64,000 nt of DNA from an uncultured Planococcus sp. (lineage in GTDB: Bacteria; Bacillota; Bacilli; Bacillales_A; Planococcaceae). Below, piece after piece: positions 44,565-53,399 of the stretch. The stretch's first letter is position 1. Each line of letters begins with the position of its first letter. The stretch covers positions 124,001 to 188,000 of the forward strand of contig CANNAE010000005.1 in NCBI GenBank assembly GCA_947502505.1. Direction: 5' to 3'. The position numbers and the translations under genes were made by a program. The notes under the pieces were generated by a model that saw nothing but the letters and a program-made list of their open reading frames with translations, did not search any database and was not told where the DNA came from.

Positions 44565-44855
44565 TTAAGGTGAAACGACTTCAGTCAGTTCTAGATGATA
44601 GTCAGCGACTGCGTTGCCTTTATACAGATCGGTCGTGTCGGTGAAGTAATTGGAGATGGCAGCGTCGAATTCCTGGCCATTCGCCGGCAAGTTCACGCGG
44701 AAATTCATCTCATAAAGCAAGACGGCAATGTCATGATAAGCGTCGCTTGTTACTTTGAAGTCGCAGGAAATCTGTCTGCGGCCATCCTCCAGGTGTTGCA
44801 GTTCAAGCCGCTCTGTTTCAATTTGGCGTCCGTTTAATTGAATGGTTTCGCTCAT
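44565..44855 (-). CDS. DUF3219-family protein (YkvR-like)
   Basis: 96 residues, same length and pattern as B. subtilis YkvR: TSDAYHDIAVLLYEMNFRV followed by NLPANGQEFDAAISNYFTD and an acidic C-terminus (HLELTEVV). No signal peptide or membrane segment. The function is unknown. GGAGGA precedes the ATG at 44855. In B. subtilis ykvR and ykvI are not far apart, and here ykvI is the neighbour; this may only reflect ancestral order. Confidence 0.75.
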   Translation of the reverse strand: MSETIQLNGRQIETERLELQHLEDGRRQISCDFKVTSDAYHDIAVLLYEMNFRVNLPANGQEFDAAISNYFTDTTDLYKGNAVADYHLELTEVVSP

Positions 44856-44943
44856 CGTTCATTCCTCCGTTTCGTTTGCTCGGAAGCATACAGGCATCCT
44901 TGGCGCGCCCATTTTTAACAATACCGCAACATTACCACGAAAA

Positions 44944-44975
44944 AACACCAAAGCACACTCATGTGCTTTGGTGCT
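44944..44975 (-). terminator. Terminator of ykvI, overlapping its stop codon
   Basis: Stem 44944-44957 with 44962-44974 around a loop that includes the TGA (44959-44961); on the minus strand it ends in TTTTTT. Confidence 0.75.
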
Positions 44976-46044
44976 GGATGTTTTCTGTGCGGATTGCTTC
45001 TTTTTTGGATTTCCGGAGATTGTTGTAAATCAAGGCGCCTACTAAGAACAAACCGAGGTAGCCGACGACTGGGTAGAACCAGTTGACGAGCTTCGTGAAC
45101 CCGACAAAGCTCAGGATGTAGGCGACGGTTCCGGCAACGATGACGAACATGCGGAATTTCGCCGTCCCCATTTCGACAAACCGTGCGGAAAACGAGAAGA
45201 GCATGCTGACGCCAGTATTATAGATCATGCCGAATAAAATGACCGACATGAAGACGCCGAGCGCAGGAGACAAATCATCCGCAATTTGCAGCATTGGCAT
45301 TTCAGCCGTGCCGACGACGTCGACTTTCGAGAAAATCGCCAAATGGCTTAAGATGATCAGAACACCGAGCCCAAGCCCGCCGATCAATCCGCCGCGTGCC
45401 GCGACTTTTTCATCTTTTTCCGTTCCGCCCATGACGATGGCCATCGACGCGCCGACTGCGATGTTGAAGGATACGTAGTTGATAGCCGACAGCCACCAGT
45501 TGCCGACCGCGGATTCTTGTTCTTTAGCAATGGATTCCAGCGCTGAAAACGAACTGTCCATTGTGATTAAACTATAGGCAGCCAGCGCGATAACCGAAAG
45601 GATCAAGAATGGCGTGATGCTGCCGATGATGTTGATGACTTTTTGGACATTCAGCATGATCGTCAAGATGATCAAAACAGCCATCACGGTGCTGCCAAGA
45701 GTGGCTGACCAGCCGAATTGTTGTGAGAAAATCGAACCGGCTCCGGCGATCATGACGACCCCGACGCCGAATAAAGTCAAGATGATGATGTAGTCGACAA
45801 TGGTGCCGATCAACCGGCCGCTAATGCCGAAAATGGCTTCCTTATGGGAAGTGGTGCGCATGCGGCTGCCGAGACGCGTCAAGCTCATGCCGAGATAGGC
45901 AAAAAGTGCAGTGGCGATTACCGCTGCCACGGTTCCCATGATGCCGAAACTGGTGAAATATTGAAGAATTTCTTGGCCGGAAGCGAAACCGGCACCGACA
46001 ATGATCCCGATAAAGGCGCTTCCCATTTTGATACTTCTAAACAT
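44959..46044 (-). CDS. ykvI: YkvI-family membrane transporter
   Basis: 361 residues with ten membrane segments and the N-terminal motif GAGFASGQEILQYF, the unwound helix-1 segment of LeuT-fold carriers. YkvI-type proteins are uncharacterised members of this fold, likely amino-acid or solute symporters. The start at 46044 follows GGGGGAG. A good sigma-A promoter with an overlapping CcpA-type site lies 57 bp upstream, so carbon catabolite control is probable. The gene end is inside its own terminator. Confidence 0.82.
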   Translation of the reverse strand: MFRSIKMGSAFIGIIVGAGFASGQEILQYFTSFGIMGTVAAVIATALFAYLGMSLTRLGSRMRTTSHKEAIFGISGRLIGTIVDYIIILTLFGVGVVMIAGAGSIFSQQFGWSATLGSTVMAVLIILTIMLNVQKVINIIGSITPFLILSVIALAAYSLITMDSSFSALESIAKEQESAVGNWWLSAINYVSFNIAVGASMAIVMGGTEKDEKVAARGGLIGGLGLGVLIILSHLAIFSKVDVVGTAEMPMLQIADDLSPALGVFMSVILFGMIYNTGVSMLFSFSARFVEMGTAKFRMFVIVAGTVAYILSFVGFTKLVNWFYPVVGYLGLFLVGALIYNNLRKSKKEAIRTENIQHQST

Positions 46045-46100
46045 CTTGCTCCCCCTCGTTAAGCGTGCGAATTTACTTATTTGAAAATTAACCTTTTTCA

Positions 46101-46129
46101 AATATAGCAAAATTAAAGCGTTTTCACAA
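46101..46129 (-). promoter_or_regulatory. Promoter of ykvI
   Basis: On the minus strand: TTGTGA (46129-46124), 17-bp spacer, TATATT (46106-46101). Confidence 0.65.
46113..46126 (-). promoter_or_regulatory. Possible CcpA cre site inside the ykvI promoter
   Basis: Minus-strand TGAAAACGCTTTAA matches the ideal TGAAAGCGCTTTCA at 12 of 14 positions and lies between -35 and -10, where CcpA binding would repress. Confidence 0.45.
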
Positions 46130-46233
46130 ACCTCACTCAAAAAACAAGAGTATTTTACTAGTGTGTGTAGAAGGTTTATATACCTAAATAGTATTCAACT
46201 CATAACATTAATGAAGGGAGCGGCATGACAAAA

Positions 46234-46266
46234 CCCCTCACAGCTATCCGCTGTGAGGGGTTTTGA
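46234..46266 (-). terminator. Terminator of the general stress gene
   Basis: A perfect 14-bp stem of AAAACCCCTCACAG with CTGTGAGGGGTTTT, seven-base loop. Confidence 0.75.
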
Positions 46267-46272
46267 TGGTGA

Positions 46273-46599
46273 TCAATGGTCTTTATTGGCTACGATGACC
46301 AATTTGCCTGTATCGAGCACTTCTTCGTACTCGTCTGCTTCTTGTTTTGTGAGGCCAGCTGCTTCAAGCTTCGCGCGCAATTCATCGCCACGTGAAGAAG
46401 TCATGTTTTTCATGCTGTCGAGGAAGCCTTGCTCTTTCATGCCGACAGCTTCTGTGTCGAGTGCTTTCGTGATGTCTTTCGTACGTTTTGGGTCATGGGC
46501 GAAAATGTAGATATCGTCATGCGTGAATCCCTGTGATTCAAGTTTCTCGATTTCTGCTTTTGCTTGTACTGCGTTTTCGACTGATAGTTTAATTACCAA
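46273..46599 (-). CDS. General stress protein, YflT/GSP17M type
   Basis: 108 residues from a TTG at 46599, 7 bases after GGAGGG. The sequence has the heat-induced 'general stress protein 17M' layout: an N-terminal strand (LVIKLSVENAVQ), GFTHDDIYIFAHDPKR, and an acidic helix before GKLVIVAN. B. subtilis YflT belongs to the sigma-B general stress regulon, and a sigma-B-type promoter lies upstream here (46636-46660), which agrees. The biochemical role is unknown. Confidence 0.8.
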   Translation of the reverse strand: MVIKLSVENAVQAKAEIEKLESQGFTHDDIYIFAHDPKRTKDITKALDTEAVGMKEQGFLDSMKNMTSSRGDELRAKLEAAGLTKQEADEYEEVLDTGKLVIVANKDH

Positions 46600-46635
46600 A
46601 ACGAATCCCTCCAATATTTTCTTCTTGCTTCCTAT

Positions 46636-46660
46636 ATACCACATGGAAAAACTCTTAAAC
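46636..46660 (-). promoter_or_regulatory. Sigma-B promoter of the general stress gene
   Basis: On the minus strand: GTTTAA (46660-46655), 13-bp spacer, TGGTAT (46641-46636), against the consensus GTTTAA-N12-14-GGGTAT (11 of 12). Confidence 0.7.
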
Positions 46661-46714
46661 TATGTGAAATGCGCTGAAATGATATACTGGGGGAAAACTG
46701 GAGGAGTGTTGGCC

Positions 46715-47449
46715 ATGAAGATTACACCGATCGGGATTTGGGGAGGCTACCCGAATAAAAATGAAGCGACTTGCGCTTATTTGATCGAGCAGGATGGCTA
46801 CCGCTGCTTGCTCGACTGCGGCAGCGGAGTCGTGGCAGCGGTACAAAATTATACGGAATTGAAAGACCTCGATGCCGTGATCATCAGCCACTATCACGCG
46901 GATCATGTGGCGGATATCGGCGTCTTGCAGCATGCGGCCATGGTCGGGATGCAATTGAATGAGTGGGAGGTGCCGCTGCCGATTTATGCGCATGATAAAG
47001 ACCAGGAAGGGTTCGCCCAATTGTCTTATAAAGGCGTGACGGAAGGGCGGGCAATCCATGTCGATGACCGTTTGGAGTTAGGGCCGTTTCAAGTGACGTT
47101 CTGTGAGACAGATCACCCTGTGTATTGCTTGGCGATGCGCTTTACGAATGGGGAACGGTCAGCGGTCTTTACGGCAGACACGGCCTGGAAAGATGAACTC
47201 GTGCCGTTTGCTGAATCGGCTGACTTGCTCGTTGCAGAGTCGAATTTGTATGAGAAATACCTCGGCATTATCCAAGGGCATATGAGCGGCAGCCAGGCAG
47301 GAAAGCTTGCGACAGAGGCTTCAGCCAAACAGCTCTTGTTGACTCATTTGCCGCAGTACGGCGAATTGGCCGAAATTCTCGGAGCGGCGAAAAAAACCTA
47401 TAACGGCGATGTGGCGTTCGCTGAAATCGGCAAAAGCTATCAATTATAG
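46715..47449 (+). CDS. yhfI: MBL-fold hydrolase (YhfI type)
   Basis: 244 residues of the metallo-beta-lactamase fold: the metal motif HYHADHV, the later FTADTAW with an Asp ligand and a final THLPQYG with the last His. It resembles B. subtilis YhfI and tRNase Z-like hydrolases, but lacks the flexible arm of RNase Z. It is probably a zinc or iron phosphodiesterase or small-molecule hydrolase of unknown substrate. The ATG at 46715 follows GGAGGAGTG; the codons further upstream overlap the divergent stress promoter. Confidence 0.78.
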   Translation: MKITPIGIWGGYPNKNEATCAYLIEQDGYRCLLDCGSGVVAAVQNYTELKDLDAVIISHYHADHVADIGVLQHAAMVGMQLNEWEVPLPIYAHDKDQEGFAQLSYKGVTEGRAIHVDDRLELGPFQVTFCETDHPVYCLAMRFTNGERSAVFTADTAWKDELVPFAESADLLVAESNLYEKYLGIIQGHMSGSQAGKLATEASAKQLLLTHLPQYGELAEILGAAKKTYNGDVAFAEIGKSYQL

Positions 47450-47526
47450 GCAAGGCAGATAGTTTGAATTTGAAGGAATTTCCTCCTATCCTTATATCAT
47501 CCGATTGGATGAAAGGAAGTTGACAC

Positions 47527-48546
47527 ATGACACAACAAACAAAAGAGCTTGCGCTTTCGATTCTGGACTTGGTTCCGGTGCGCCAAGGCTATCCGATGCA
47601 GCAAGCATTCGAAGATATGAAAAACCTCGCACGCCATGCCGAGCAGCTTGGCTATAAACGGTTCTGGCTGTCCGAGCATCACAACACGCCGACGCTTGCG
47701 AGTTCCGCAACGTCGATCCTCATTTCCAAAGTGCTTGAAGCGACCCAAACGATCGAAGTCGGATCCGGCGGCATCATGTTGCCGAACCATACGCCGCTCG
47801 TCGTCGCCGAACAATTCGGCACACTTGAGACGATGCACCCGGGCCGCGTCAATCTAGGCCTTGGCCGCGCGCCGGGAACAGATATGCAAACCGCCCGGGC
47901 ACTTCGCCGGACGACACAGGAAACCGCCTTCCAGTTTCCTGAAGATGTCGAAGAATTGCGGCGCTACCTCGGCCCGCTTGAAGCGCAGGAATCCGTGAAA
48001 GCCTATCCGGGCGTCGATACGGAAGTTCCGCTGTTCATCCTCGGCTCGAGTACATCCAGTGCAGTGCTTGCGGCGAAGCTTGGCTTGCCGTATGCCTTTG
48101 CGGCGCATTTCGCCCCTCAACAGCTGGAGTCGGCAGTGGCCATCTACCGCAGCCGCTTCGAGCCGTCCGACAGCTTGGCGGAGCCGTATGTCATCGCTTG
48201 CGTCAATGTGGTCGGTGCCGATAGCGCGCAAGAAGCGGAGCGGCTTGCGACATCGAGTGACCAGTTTTACTTGAACGTCGTCCGTGGAACGAAAAACCCA
48301 TTGATGCCGCCTGTCGAAACGATGGATGGCCGTTGGAGCTATGCGGAAGAAGCGATGGTCAGATCGATGGGACGCTATACATTTAAAGGGAATGCCGAGC
48401 AATTGGGTGAGCAGATCGGCCGCTTTGCCGGCGAGTTGCCTATTGATGAATTGATGGCCGTCTCCTATATTTATGACCAGGACCAACGGGTACGTTCTTA
48501 TGAAATCCTGAAACAAGCGGTATCGCATGCCGTCCGATTGCCATGA
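47527..48546 (+). CDS. LLM-class flavin-dependent oxidoreductase
   Basis: 339 residues, a bacterial-luciferase-like TIM barrel. [34 protein letters not shown] and [11 protein letters not shown] are the usual landmarks of the F420/FMN-dependent monooxygenase group (B. subtilis YceB/YtmO-like). It uses reduced FMN and oxygen or acts as a reductase on an unknown substrate. No partner flavin reductase lies nearby. AAAGGAAG precedes the ATG. Confidence 0.83.
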   Translation: MTQQTKELALSILDLVPVRQGYPMQQAFEDMKNLARHAEQLGYKRFWLSEHHNTPTLASSATSILISKVLEATQTIEVGSGGIMLPNHTPLVVAEQFGTLETMHPGRVNLGLGRAPGTDMQTARALRRTTQETAFQFPEDVEELRRYLGPLEAQESVKAYPGVDTEVPLFILGSSTSSAVLAAKLGLPYAFAAHFAPQQLESAVAIYRSRFEPSDSLAEPYVIACVNVVGADSAQEAERLATSSDQFYLNVVRGTKNPLMPPVETMDGRWSYAEEAMVRSMGRYTFKGNAEQLGEQIGRFAGELPIDELMAVSYIYDQDQRVRSYEILKQAVSHAVRLP

Positions 48547-48630
48547 AATGTTCACCTTACCGGCGGCAATAGCCGCTCAGCTTCATGTATAATACAAGGG
48601 AAACTTGAAGTTTAAAGGTGGTAGTAATTT

Positions 48631-48909
48631 ATGGACTTTCTCTATTTTCCTGAAGATAAATCAGAATATATTCCGGGAATCATCTCGGTCGTCATCATTT
48701 TCATCCTGTCGATCCTGATCGTCCGCTTGTTGACGAAAGCGTCGCGCAAGCAAGTCAAGAAGTTGAATGAGCAAGGGTACCCGGTGATTTATGACCGCGG
48801 CGAGGTGCGAAAAGATTCCGATGAACCAGCACCGACAAAACAACAAGCAAATCCGGATGCATCGGAGGAGCCACAAGAAACTAATGGCTCGCCAACGAAA
48901 AAGCCCTGA
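48631..48909 (+). CDS. Small single-pass membrane protein, 92 residues
   Basis: One membrane segment (IPGIISVVIIFILSILIVRLL, residues 14-34) followed by a basic region and a disordered Pro/Asp/Gln-rich tail. The acidic N-terminus before the helix and basic residues after it predict an outside N-terminus and a cytoplasmic tail. AAAGGTGG precedes the ATG. The family is not recognised. The last codons and stop lie inside the terminator hairpin. Confidence 0.6.
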   Translation: MDFLYFPEDKSEYIPGIISVVIIFILSILIVRLLTKASRKQVKKLNEQGYPVIYDRGEVRKDSDEPAPTKQQANPDASEEPQETNGSPTKKP

Positions 48910-48926
48910 AATTTCAGGGCTTTTTC
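48898..48926 (+). terminator. Terminator overlapping the end of the small membrane protein gene
   Basis: A 28-bp palindrome (48898-48925) with A and T ends; the TGA at 48907-48909 is in the stem. Confidence 0.8.
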
Positions 48927-48980
48927 TAGTTGGTGGAACGTGTATACTGGAACAATACTTTAAATGAAAAGAGTTGCCTC

Positions 48981-50270
48981 ATGACAAAAAATCTAGCGGG
49001 CGGCTTCCAATGGGCGATTTTTCTTATCGCGTCCTCCATTGCAGCCCCCATCGCCATCGCAAACATCTTCGGCATGGACACAGCCGATACCGCGCTATTC
49101 TTGCAGCGCACCATCTTCGTCCTCGGCATTGCCTGCCTGATCCAGGCCTTTGCCGGCCACCGCTTACCCATCAATGAAGGGCCAGCCGGCTTATGGTGGG
49201 GCGTGTTTATCGTCTACGCCGGGCTTGTCGGCGTCTTGTATTCAACTGCTGAGGAATCATTGCAAGTGCTGCAAAGCGGCTTGTTCTATAGCGGTATTCT
49301 ATTTATTGTTTTCGCCGTCACGGGTGTGGTGGATAAGCTGAAGCAGTTTTTCACTCCGACCGTCACCTTTATCTATTTGCTGCTGCTCGTCTTGCAGATC
49401 AGCGAATCAATCATGAAAGGCCTGTTCGGCATTTCGTCGGAAGGGGATTTAATGGACGTGCAGGTGCTATTGGCAGCGGTCGCTGTCATTTTGATCACGT
49501 TCTATTTCATGTTCCACCGTTCCGCGTTCATCAGCCGCTATTCAGTGCTGCTATCGATCGCTTTTGGCTGGTTGTTGTTCTGGGCAATCGGCAAAGCGCC
49601 AAGTATTCCAAAGGCTGACGGGGCCTTGTTGACGTTCCCGGATATGCTGGTCTTTGGCCCGCTCGTCTTTGACGGTGGGATGCTTGTTACGACTCTATTT
49701 TTGACCGTCTTATTGATCGCCAATATGATGGCTTCGGTCCGCGTGATGGAAAGCTTGCTGAAAAACGCCTTTGCCATCCAGACAGAAGACCGGATGAAAC
49801 AGGCGTCGGTCGCATCAGGCTTGAACCATCTGCTGGCAGGGCTGTTTTCTTCTGTCGGCCCTGTGCCGATCTCGGGTGCTGCTGGCTTTGTCAGCGCGAC
49901 CAAGACACCGGGCATCCGCCCGTTCATCTTCGGCGGGGTCATCGTTGCGGGGATCAGTTTGTTTCCGCAGTTGATGGCCGTGCTCGCCTCATTGCCGGCT
50001 CCTGTCGCATACGCCGTCATTTTTGCGATTTTCTCCAAAATGGTCGAGATGGCGTTCAACGAGCTTGAAGCGGAGCCTAACCGCAAGCGATCTTATAAAG
50101 TGGCAGCGTTCGGCTTGATGACAGGCGTTGGCCTGATGTTCATCCCGACTGAAAGCATGGCAGGCCTGCCATCAGCCGTTGCCGCTATTTTATCCAACGG
50201 CTTGATTTCAGGGACCATCATCGCCATCATTCTTGAACAAGTGATGATACGTTTCGTGCGCATAAAATAA
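48981..50270 (+). CDS. NCS2-family purine/pyrimidine permease
   Basis: 429 residues with about 12-14 membrane segments. The N-terminal segment is typical (GGFQWAIFLIASSIAAPIAI) and the later SSVGPVPISGAAGFVSATK is the counterpart of the NCS2 signature, but the Q-N pair of well-known xanthine and uracil carriers is not visible, so it belongs to a divergent branch (B. subtilis YwdJ-like). The substrate is likely a nucleobase or related compound. The ATG at 48981 has only a weak AAAAGAG site. It is not preceded by a purine riboswitch. Confidence 0.72.
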   Translation: MTKNLAGGFQWAIFLIASSIAAPIAIANIFGMDTADTALFLQRTIFVLGIACLIQAFAGHRLPINEGPAGLWWGVFIVYAGLVGVLYSTAEESLQVLQSGLFYSGILFIVFAVTGVVDKLKQFFTPTVTFIYLLLLVLQISESIMKGLFGISSEGDLMDVQVLLAAVAVILITFYFMFHRSAFISRYSVLLSIAFGWLLFWAIGKAPSIPKADGALLTFPDMLVFGPLVFDGGMLVTTLFLTVLLIANMMASVRVMESLLKNAFAIQTEDRMKQASVASGLNHLLAGLFSSVGPVPISGAAGFVSATKTPGIRPFIFGGVIVAGISLFPQLMAVLASLPAPVAYAVIFAIFSKMVEMAFNELEAEPNRKRSYKVAAFGLMTGVGLMFIPTESMAGLPSAVAAILSNGLISGTIIAIILEQVMIRFVRIK

Positions 50271-50311
50271 AAACAGGCGGCATAAAGGGAATTCCTTTAT
50301 GCCGCCTGTTT
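50271..50311. terminator. Hairpin between the NCS2 permease and pepF genes
   Basis: An 18-bp perfect stem with loop GAAT. There is only a short T run at either end. Confidence 0.65.
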
Positions 50312-50314
50312 GCA

Positions 50315-52129
50315 TTAATTTTGCTGTTCGATTTCTTCGGTCAAGCGTTCGAGTTCGTCGATCAATTCGCCGATATAGGCGATTGTGTCGCGCAATGGCT
50401 GTTCGGTCGTGATGTCGACACCCGCCATCTTGGATAATTCGACAGGAGTTTTCGTGCCCCCTGCATTCAATACGCCGATCCATTCGTCGACGGCAGGCTG
50501 CCCTTCTGACAAGATGCGCTTGGACACTTGCGTGGAGATGGTCAGCCCGGCACTGTAGGTATACGGGTAAAGGCCCATATAATAATGCGGCTGGCGCATC
50601 CACGTCAATTCCGCCCCTTCTGTGACTTCTACATCATCTCCCCAGAATTCTTCCAGCACGCCGCGTTTTAGCGCGTTGAGCACTCCGGCGTTGACGTTTT
50701 CCCCGGCATCGATCTTTTTATACACTTCGCGTTGATAAGCCGCTTCGAGCAAATGGGTGACGAAGTTATGGTAATAGGTTCTGGCGACAATCGATGAAAT
50801 GACCCAGCGCTTGAATTTTGGGTCCTCGGAATTTTTCAGCAAATGGTTCGCTACCAGCATTTCATTCATCGTCGAAGGCGCTTCGATGAAGTAAAGGGAA
50901 GGGCGCGCATTGAACAAGTTCTGTTCACGGTTCGCGTGATAGAAATGGCCGGCGTGGCCCAGTTCGTGCGCCAATACAAACACTTCATTCATACGGCCGG
51001 TCCAGGAAATGAGGATATACGGATGGTCACCGTAAGGGCTTGCGCAAAATGCGCCCGTCGACTTGCCTTTGTTCTGGGCAAAATCGATCCAGCGTTCGTT
51101 ATAGGATTTCTCCACCATATCCAAGTAATCCGTTCCCATAATGCCGAGTGCTTCGTTGATGTATTGCTTGGATTCCTCGACGGTAATCTCCGGATCGTAT
51201 TCCGGGTCCAGGGAAATCTTCAAATCAGCAAAGGTCATTTTATCCAAACCATGCGCTTTTTGCAGCAGGCGCGCGTATTTGCGCATATGCGGCGCGAGTT
51301 CCGTTTGGATCAAATCGATTTGGCGATCGTAAAGCGGCCGGTCGACTTCCTGATTGAATAGCAGGTACTCGAAAATATCCCCATAGCCGCGCAAATCGGC
51401 TGTCGTTTTTTCAGTCTGCAATTGCATATCATAAGTTTTGGCGGTAGTGTGCTGATAATCGCGCAGCTTATCGGAAAACGCCTTGAATGCGGCGCGCCGC
51501 AGTTCGGTGTCGGTTTCCGCTTCCCAGTCGCCTTCGAACGATACATAGCTGAGCGGGTGGGATGCGCCCCCGGCTTCAAAATCCGGGAAATCCATGTCGA
51601 CCATTTTGGTTGTATTGTACAGTTCGTACGGCGCCTGGAAAACCGAGGAGTAGGAAGCCAATGCTTTCTCGGCTGCCGGATGCAATTGGTGCGGTTTTTT
51701 GCGCAGCAATTTCTTCAGGTAGCCTTCGAATTCCTGCGATTCCGACATCGCTTGTTTCAAGGCTTGTTCGGGTAGTTCCAATAATTCACTCGTGACAAAA
51801 GCGAGGCGGCTGCCGATCTTAGCTGAAAACGCGCTGTATTTCCCGGCGCGCATTTGTGCTGTCGCATCGGTTTGGTCGGTACTGTAGGACAGGCTCGCAT
51901 AAGTACCTGGGGCCACCAATTTTTCGGCAATTGCGAGGTAGGCTTCAAGCGCTTCAAGCGCTGACTTGGCGTCAGTGATGCGGCCTTGGAATTTCTCGGC
52001 ATAGGCGGCTGTTTCCTGGTCGATTTCCTCTAAAGCAGCATCGAAAGCTTCAGGGCTTGCCATCAAGCTTTCTAAATTCCATGTTTCTTCTATTGATATT
52101 TCTGAACGAGGCGGTAAACTTTTAACCAA
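50315..52129 (-). CDS. pepF: Oligoendopeptidase F (M3 family)
   Basis: 604 residues. The zinc motif is His388-Glu-Leu-Gly-His392 in VLAHELGHAGH, followed by the third ligand Glu in the EAPSTMNEM segment. PepF cleaves cytoplasmic peptides of about 7-17 residues. The start is a TTG at 52129, 7 bases after AAGGGAGAG. In B. subtilis the pepF/yjbG type affects peptide turnover and sporulation signals. It stands alone, followed upstream by a 660-bp gap. Confidence 0.93.
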   Translation of the reverse strand: MVKSLPPRSEISIEETWNLESLMASPEAFDAALEEIDQETAAYAEKFQGRITDAKSALEALEAYLAIAEKLVAPGTYASLSYSTDQTDATAQMRAGKYSAFSAKIGSRLAFVTSELLELPEQALKQAMSESQEFEGYLKKLLRKKPHQLHPAAEKALASYSSVFQAPYELYNTTKMVDMDFPDFEAGGASHPLSYVSFEGDWEAETDTELRRAAFKAFSDKLRDYQHTTAKTYDMQLQTEKTTADLRGYGDIFEYLLFNQEVDRPLYDRQIDLIQTELAPHMRKYARLLQKAHGLDKMTFADLKISLDPEYDPEITVEESKQYINEALGIMGTDYLDMVEKSYNERWIDFAQNKGKSTGAFCASPYGDHPYILISWTGRMNEVFVLAHELGHAGHFYHANREQNLFNARPSLYFIEAPSTMNEMLVANHLLKNSEDPKFKRWVISSIVARTYYHNFVTHLLEAAYQREVYKKIDAGENVNAGVLNALKRGVLEEFWGDDVEVTEGAELTWMRQPHYYMGLYPYTYSAGLTISTQVSKRILSEGQPAVDEWIGVLNAGGTKTPVELSKMAGVDITTEQPLRDTIAYIGELIDELERLTEEIEQQN

Positions 52130-52792
52130 TGATTTTCTCTCCCTTGTATTCCGGATGTCGAACTAATTCTAAGTATAAGGTCCCCATCGCAAAAAGTAAA
52201 AAAGTTTTAAAATTAATAAGAAAATTATGAAAAATAGGTTTAAGCCTGAAATGGCGGGGGTATCCACTTAGTACAAGGCGGAATGACCATCAGAAGACAC
52301 GAGCGGTTTTTACCGGAATCGCCTTTTGATGAGAATATGCACAGCCTTGGCGGAAAATTTGCTTTACTGGCGATATAGCTCTTGTCGGGAACCAGATGAA
52401 AATGGTTCAGCCTAAAGAAGTTTCGTTTTAACAGTAACAGGTAGGTTTTTTGTGTAAGTGCAACTGAACGCCTGGCTGCAAAGTCTATTGATCACTGAGA
52501 GGTATATGTGAAAAATCCAAAGACGGCCAGCGCCATTAAACTGCATAGGCGGGAGTTTTGTTTTACATCGCCAACATGTACGTTTGTAGAAGAATCGAAT
52601 TGAATAGAATTTTCCGCGTGCGAAAATCCTCCAGGGACGAATCGGAGGATAAGGTAAGGAAAAGCATGATCCGAGTTTATCGGGTCATGCTTTTTCTATG
52701 TCTTCTTGAATAATCAAGCCTTTTTGGCAGGCATCTTTTAAAACGGTGTGGAATAGAGCAGAGGATGACTTTTGCAAAGGGAGTGGGAGAAA
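52130..52792. other. 660-bp gene-free region between pepF and the thioesterase gene
   Basis: No ORF with a plausible ribosome-binding site spans this region; reading frames in both strands are broken often. I see one strong terminator near its end (52661-52697), a smaller stem (ATCCTCC with GGAGGAT, 52624-52650), and blocks of quasi-coding composition around 52330-52420. A small frame on the plus strand (from GTG after GAGGT near 52500) would give about 32 residues without a known match. It may be a decayed insertion sequence or gene; I cannot name it. Confidence 0.4.
52661..52698 (+). terminator. Terminator at the end of the gene-free region
   Basis: AAAAGCATGATCCGA with TCGGGTCATGCTTTT (one wobble), loop GTTTA, then T residues. 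It implies that a transcript from the region reaches this point. Confidence 0.7.
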
Positions 52793-53272
52793 TTGAGTGA
52801 AACGATAGTGCATGCAATCCAAGACGAGTATGGGAAAGAGTTCGCCTGGTGCTACGGATGCGGCCGCCTGAATGAACAGGGCCTTCATCTCCGCACAGGG
52901 TGGGACGGCGAAGAAACTGTCACTTTCTATGAACCGCGAAAAGAGCATACGGCGATACCGGGCTTTGTCTACGGCGGCTTATTGGCATCGCTTGTGGATT
53001 GCCACGGGACGGGTTCGGCGTCGCTCGCGCTTCACCGCAAAAATGGCCACGAGCCTGGCAGCGGGGAAGAGCCGCCGCGTTTTGTGACAGGGTCTTTGCA
53101 CGTCGATTACCTGAAACCGACGCCGCAAGGCAAAACCTTAAAAGCGGTGGGGACAGTTGAAGAGATCCATCCGAAAAAATTCAAAATAACGGTAGAAGTG
53201 TTTGCGGAACAAGTAAAAGTGGCAAACGGCGAAGTGGTAGCCGTGTTGATGCCATCGACTTTCACTTCTTAA
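52793..53272 (+). CDS. Hotdog-fold thioesterase (PaaI-like) with CYGCG motif
   Basis: 159 residues from the TTG at 52793 (after AAAGGGAGTGGGAG). The segment WCYGCGRLNEQGLHLRTGWD is typical of PaaI-like proteins with an N-terminal C-x-C-G turn, followed by GFVYGGLLASLVDCHGTGSA, which carries the catalytic Asp. It should hydrolyse an acyl-CoA or aryl-CoA. An in-frame TTG at 52772 is possible but less well spaced. The gene is followed by an ATP-grasp gene with a separate start region. Confidence 0.75.
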   Translation: MSETIVHAIQDEYGKEFAWCYGCGRLNEQGLHLRTGWDGEETVTFYEPRKEHTAIPGFVYGGLLASLVDCHGTGSASLALHRKNGHEPGSGEEPPRFVTGSLHVDYLKPTPQGKTLKAVGTVEEIHPKKFKITVEVFAEQVKVANGEVVAVLMPSTFTS

Positions 53273-53399
53273 AATGGGCGCCGGGCAATCCGGCGTTTTT
53301 TTATGGCTATGGATCTTTAAAACCTATAAGAGTTGTAGGGATTAAAAGGATAAGGTATGCTCAATGTATTCAAAGCCCTATTTCTGAGGAGGAACCTGC

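Noticed and set aside
46224-46266. Tiny plus-strand ORF MTKPLTAIRCEGF after GGGAG
   Set aside because: It consists almost wholly of the terminator hairpin of the stress gene.
52685-52948. Minus-strand frame whose end reads LKDACQKGLIIQEDIEKA with the stop inside a terminator
   Set aside because: The tail looks protein-like and its stop falls in the terminator as in real genes here, but most of the frame is antisense to the thioesterase gene and no ribosome-binding site exists. A decayed gene end remains possible.
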